Below are positions 61,574 through 64,000 of a DNA stretch of 64,000 nt, piece by piece. Where the stretch lies: contig CAICTM010000237.1 in assembly GCA_903772945.1 (NCBI GenBank), positions 23,553-87,552 of the forward strand, read 5' to 3'. Numbering within the stretch: the stretch's first letter is position 1; each line of letters opens with the position of its first letter. The DNA comes from Seminavis robusta. Taxonomy: Eukaryota; Bacillariophyta; Bacillariophyceae; Naviculales; Naviculaceae. The position numbers and the translations under genes are program-made. The notes under the pieces are model-generated. The model saw only the letters and a program-made list of their open reading frames with translations, did no database searches and was not told the DNA's origin.

Positions 61574-62512
61574 TTAAAACTTTCGTTCGTAGACATCTGG
61601 AACATAAATCTGAACAAGTGATTGAGGTGAGACATCCTCTGTTTCGTCGTATCCATCAAAATGCACTACCCATTTGCTATCGTTCCGATCCACAATTGTC
61701 CCTTGTCGGTAGTTCCTTTTCGATCTTGTTTCAACTCTGACGCCGACGTCCAAGGGGCCCCTTGCACTTTCCTTTTCCACAATCCAGCCTTCTTCGATGA
61801 GCTCAGCTTTCTCACGACGATAGACTTCTTCTTGAAGCTTGAATTCTTCCTCCGTCTCGACATGATTCTCCTCTCCCGGGATCACATCTTCCTCAAGATC
61901 ATTGAGGTGAGGCATTGGTTGCTCGTTGTTGGTGGCTTCGTCTTCTTCTTGTAAGGACTGTTCCTCTTCGGAGAGTTGATCTGGTGGTTGTGGAAAGCCT
62001 CCGTTACTGCTCTGATCGTCGTTGTCGCTGTCAGGTGGTTGATATGTAGTCCAATCGAAATCTGGTCCACGAGACGACGAAACCGACGAAGACGAAGAGG
62101 TAGATGCTCGTGCTGGTGCCGGCTCTTGTTCTTGGACTGCGGGGGTGGGGCAGACTGCATGGTTGATAGCTGCTCTACGTGTTGGTCGTCGCCAAGGAGT
62201 TGCGGGAATGGCGGGTTGCTCATCATCACTGGTTGTAGCCACGACGGGAGGCTCGTTGGTTTCAGCCACCACGGGAGGCTCATTGGCTTCATCATTCGTA
62301 TTGATGTTGGCTTGGACTGGATCGATTGCTTGCAACGCGCGAGAGCCTTTTGGCTCTTCAGACTTGGACCCATCCGCATTTGTGAATTCAACTATCCATT
62401 GATGCTTCTTTCCGTCCTCCCTGTCATGCCTGAGAATCACTCCATGTCTACCTGGCTTTGCCCTCTCTTTGACAGCGTCACCGGACTGAAGGTTTCCTTT
62501 TCTTTTCGTCAT
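61574..62512 (-). pseudogene. N-terminal ORF of the piggyBac element with Tudor/KOW-like segments
   Basis: From the ATG at 62512 (MTKRKGNLQSGD) this frame gives 312 aa; it is open to an upstream ATG at 62776. It has two small beta-barrel-like segments, one near GRHGVILRHDREDGKKHQWIVEF and one near the C-terminus (RNYRQGTIVDRNDSKWVVHF). A long acidic Pro/Glu/Asp linker lies between them. It stops just upstream of the transposase frames, so it is probably the cut-off N-terminal part of the same gene. Tudor-like modules could read chromatin to guide integration; that is speculation. Confidence 0.55.
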
Positions 62513-63060
62513 GGTGGGCTCTATCGTTGTGTTGACTGACCGCAAGCTATCGATCAACCGTGAGTGCACCGCCACTTGTCGATCGAACTGAATCAGAGTC
62601 GATCGCGATCGCGAGTACCTCTGAAGAAGCTTCCATCCACCATCCACATGCTCCAAATTTTCACCACATGACATGGTCCGCTCTCCTTGATTATGAAGCA
62701 CCGCATTGGAGTCTTCTTCGTGTTGGGATTGACGCCTCTCGTCTAAACTTGAGAGTGGCTGGATGCTAATCCACATTCGAGGAGTGGTGCACGAGTGATC
62801 GGAGTGAGTATCGACCGGATTGCCTCCGACACTGCCACGTCACATTTGCTACTATATTTTGCATAGTAAATCGCCGGGCATCCTCGATCTATCGATTTTT
62901 CGAATCGAAGCCTTCGCACAAACGAAAATAAAGCACCACAATGACCAATAAAGAACAACAGCGGCGAAAGGCAATACGGATATATACGATGCTATAATGT
63001 TACTCTGGTTGGCAGCTGCTACCTGATACTAATACGCTGCTGTGACTTGTGGTAATAGGG
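62513..63060. other. Intergenic upstream of the piggyBac ORF
   Basis: Likely the 5' end and flank of the piggyBac remnant. A TCGATTTTTCGAATCGAA stretch at 62892-62909 resembles the ATTCGA tracts elsewhere. No gene is seen. Confidence 0.4.
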
Positions 63061-63705
63061 CTAACCCCAGAACTCTTGGGAAGCTTCAACTTCGGGCAAC
63101 TCATCTCCATCATTGACCAAGCTGGTAGCGAAATCTCCACGTCGAAGGTTGCGGTTTCTGGTTGTACGAGTGGTCCTGGTGGCTGCTGGTTTGACAGCTG
63201 CCTTGGCAGCCGCCTTGGTGGGGGCTCGCTTGACGGGAGGAGCTGGTTTCTTGATGGGAGCTGGTTTTTTGTCAGGAGAGTCTTCAATTTCAACAACCTC
63301 TTTCTTGACCTTGGCAACAGCCTCTTTCTTGACCTTCTTGGCAGTGCGAGCGGCTGGCTTCACAGCTTTCTTGATGGCAGCTTGCTTGATGGCTAGCTTC
63401 TTCTTGTTGCTGAAGATGCATTCCAAATCAGAGTCGCTTCCAGAGTCGCTTTCAGAGTCGCTTTCAGTTTCAGCAACCCTCGACAAATGTGTGTCATCAG
63501 AATCGGAGCTCACTTCGCTTTCATCTTCCGAATCATCCTTCTTGCTGTTAGACTTGTTGGTCTTCTCCGGAAGAGGCTCATCGGCCGTGGTCGTCTCATT
63601 GGTTATCTCCGTCAGAGAAAGCTTGAACTTGCCGACGGCTTGGAAGCTCAGACGAAAGGACCTACCACCATCATTGAGGTTGAGAGAAAGGTCCAACTCG
63701 GACTA
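63061..63705 (-). CDS. Lys/Ala-rich nuclear-type protein, start unresolved
   Basis: The open frame (about 214 codons to the stop at 63061) contains no ATG at all. It encodes LSFQAVGKFKLSLTEI near its start, then an acidic Ser/Asp/Glu tract (about 50-90), and a Lys/Ala/Pro-rich tail reminiscent of histone H1 or other chromatin proteins (KKAVKPAARTAKKVKK, PAPPVKRAPTKAAAKAAVK). Upstream, an in-frame ATG at 63735 is followed by an in-frame TAG (63706-63708) ten codons later. Either the real start lies in an upstream exon, with the AG of that TAG used as splice acceptor, or the stop is a mutation. Function is inferred from composition only. Confidence 0.5.
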
Positions 63706-63735
63706 GCTTTCGATCGGTTTGGAAAAGGACGACAT

Positions 63736-64000
63736 GAATGCTTGCATTGCATTAGGGTTATATTGAGATCGTCAGCACAACTCGGACACATGTGGAAGTA
63801 TACCCTTGCAGGAAGAGCACCGTTGCCGCCGCCCGCGGGCGGGCCAGAACGAGTTTGGAAACTTGCTTTGGGGTTGTTGTTGATGCGAAGAAATTAGCGG
63901 GCAGAAACTGCTGAAGTCCAATGCATAACTCTGCATGCCGAGCCCATGCGTCAAATCGCCAAATCTAGTGAGATGGATAGATAGCGATATGTGCATTATC
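63736..64000. other. Right edge, probably 5' region of the Lys/Ala-rich gene
   Basis: Could hold upstream exons of the gene at 63061-63705; a minus-strand open frame across 63772-63996 has no recognisable features. Confidence 0.35.

Overview
This is nuclear DNA of a photosynthetic stramenopile, most probably a pennate diatom. The evidence is a fucoxanthin-chlorophyll a/c light-harvesting protein with a signal peptide ending in the AFAP-type plastid motif, a DUF6824 protein, a protein of the diatom family with a conserved LGDNP core, short GT-AG introns (47 to 208 nt), and several Ser/Arg-rich proteins typical of diatom gene catalogues. I cannot name the species. About half the window is intergenic and full of palindromic words (GCTAGC, ACTAGT, GGTACC/ACCGGT, ACATGT). 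No rRNA gene, confident tRNA or CRISPR array was seen.

Layout. 0-19 kb is host gene-rich: a two-TM acidic protein (597-1925, -) divergent from a SET-MYND protein (2255-4057, +); small Ser/Arg-rich proteins (5170, 9012); an LGDNP-family protein whose 3' end runs into an inverted repeat (6628-7239); a predicted plastid-targeted small protein (10599); a 603-aa Ser/Arg-rich protein (12273); a membrane-anchored protein with two solute-binding domains (14189-16836, -, one intron); and a DUF6824 protein (18073-19152, -). 19.2-25.8 kb is a gene desert with a 447-bp fold-back element (22278-22724), a second inverted repeat and short tandem repeats. 25.8-37.3 kb holds a paralogue of the solute-binding protein (two introns, C-terminal frameshift), a coiled-coil/WD40 protein divergent from a CRAL-TRIO protein, a RING protein with UIM-like motifs, an unrecognised globular protein and a Ser-rich protein with 11-residue repeats.

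38.8-48.3 kb is a decayed DIRS-like (tyrosine-recombinase) retrotransposon on the minus strand: gag, reverse transcriptase, RNase H and tyrosine recombinase, broken by frameshifts and an in-frame stop. Opposite-strand ORFs converge on the recombinase. Three consecutive hairpins lie just upstream of its gag ATG. 48.8-59.3 kb returns to host genes: an N-terminally anchored CMP/dCMP-type deaminase, an Lhcf-type FCP, a predicted GPI-anchored class-C beta-lactamase-like protein, a RanBP2 zinc-finger protein, a Cys-rich secreted protein, and a fusion of a CDC123-type ATP-grasp domain with a gamma-glutamylcyclotransferase-like domain. 59.7-62.5 kb is a broken piggyBac transposase with a Tudor/KOW-like N-terminal ORF. 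The window ends with a Lys/Ala-rich nuclear-type protein whose start is unclear.

The genes do not form one pathway. The most notable items are the tandem solute-binding membrane proteins, the CDC123-GGCT fusion, the DIRS-like element with antisense accessory ORFs and a hairpin cluster, and ATTCGA-rich tracts found repeatedly just upstream of predicted start codons.
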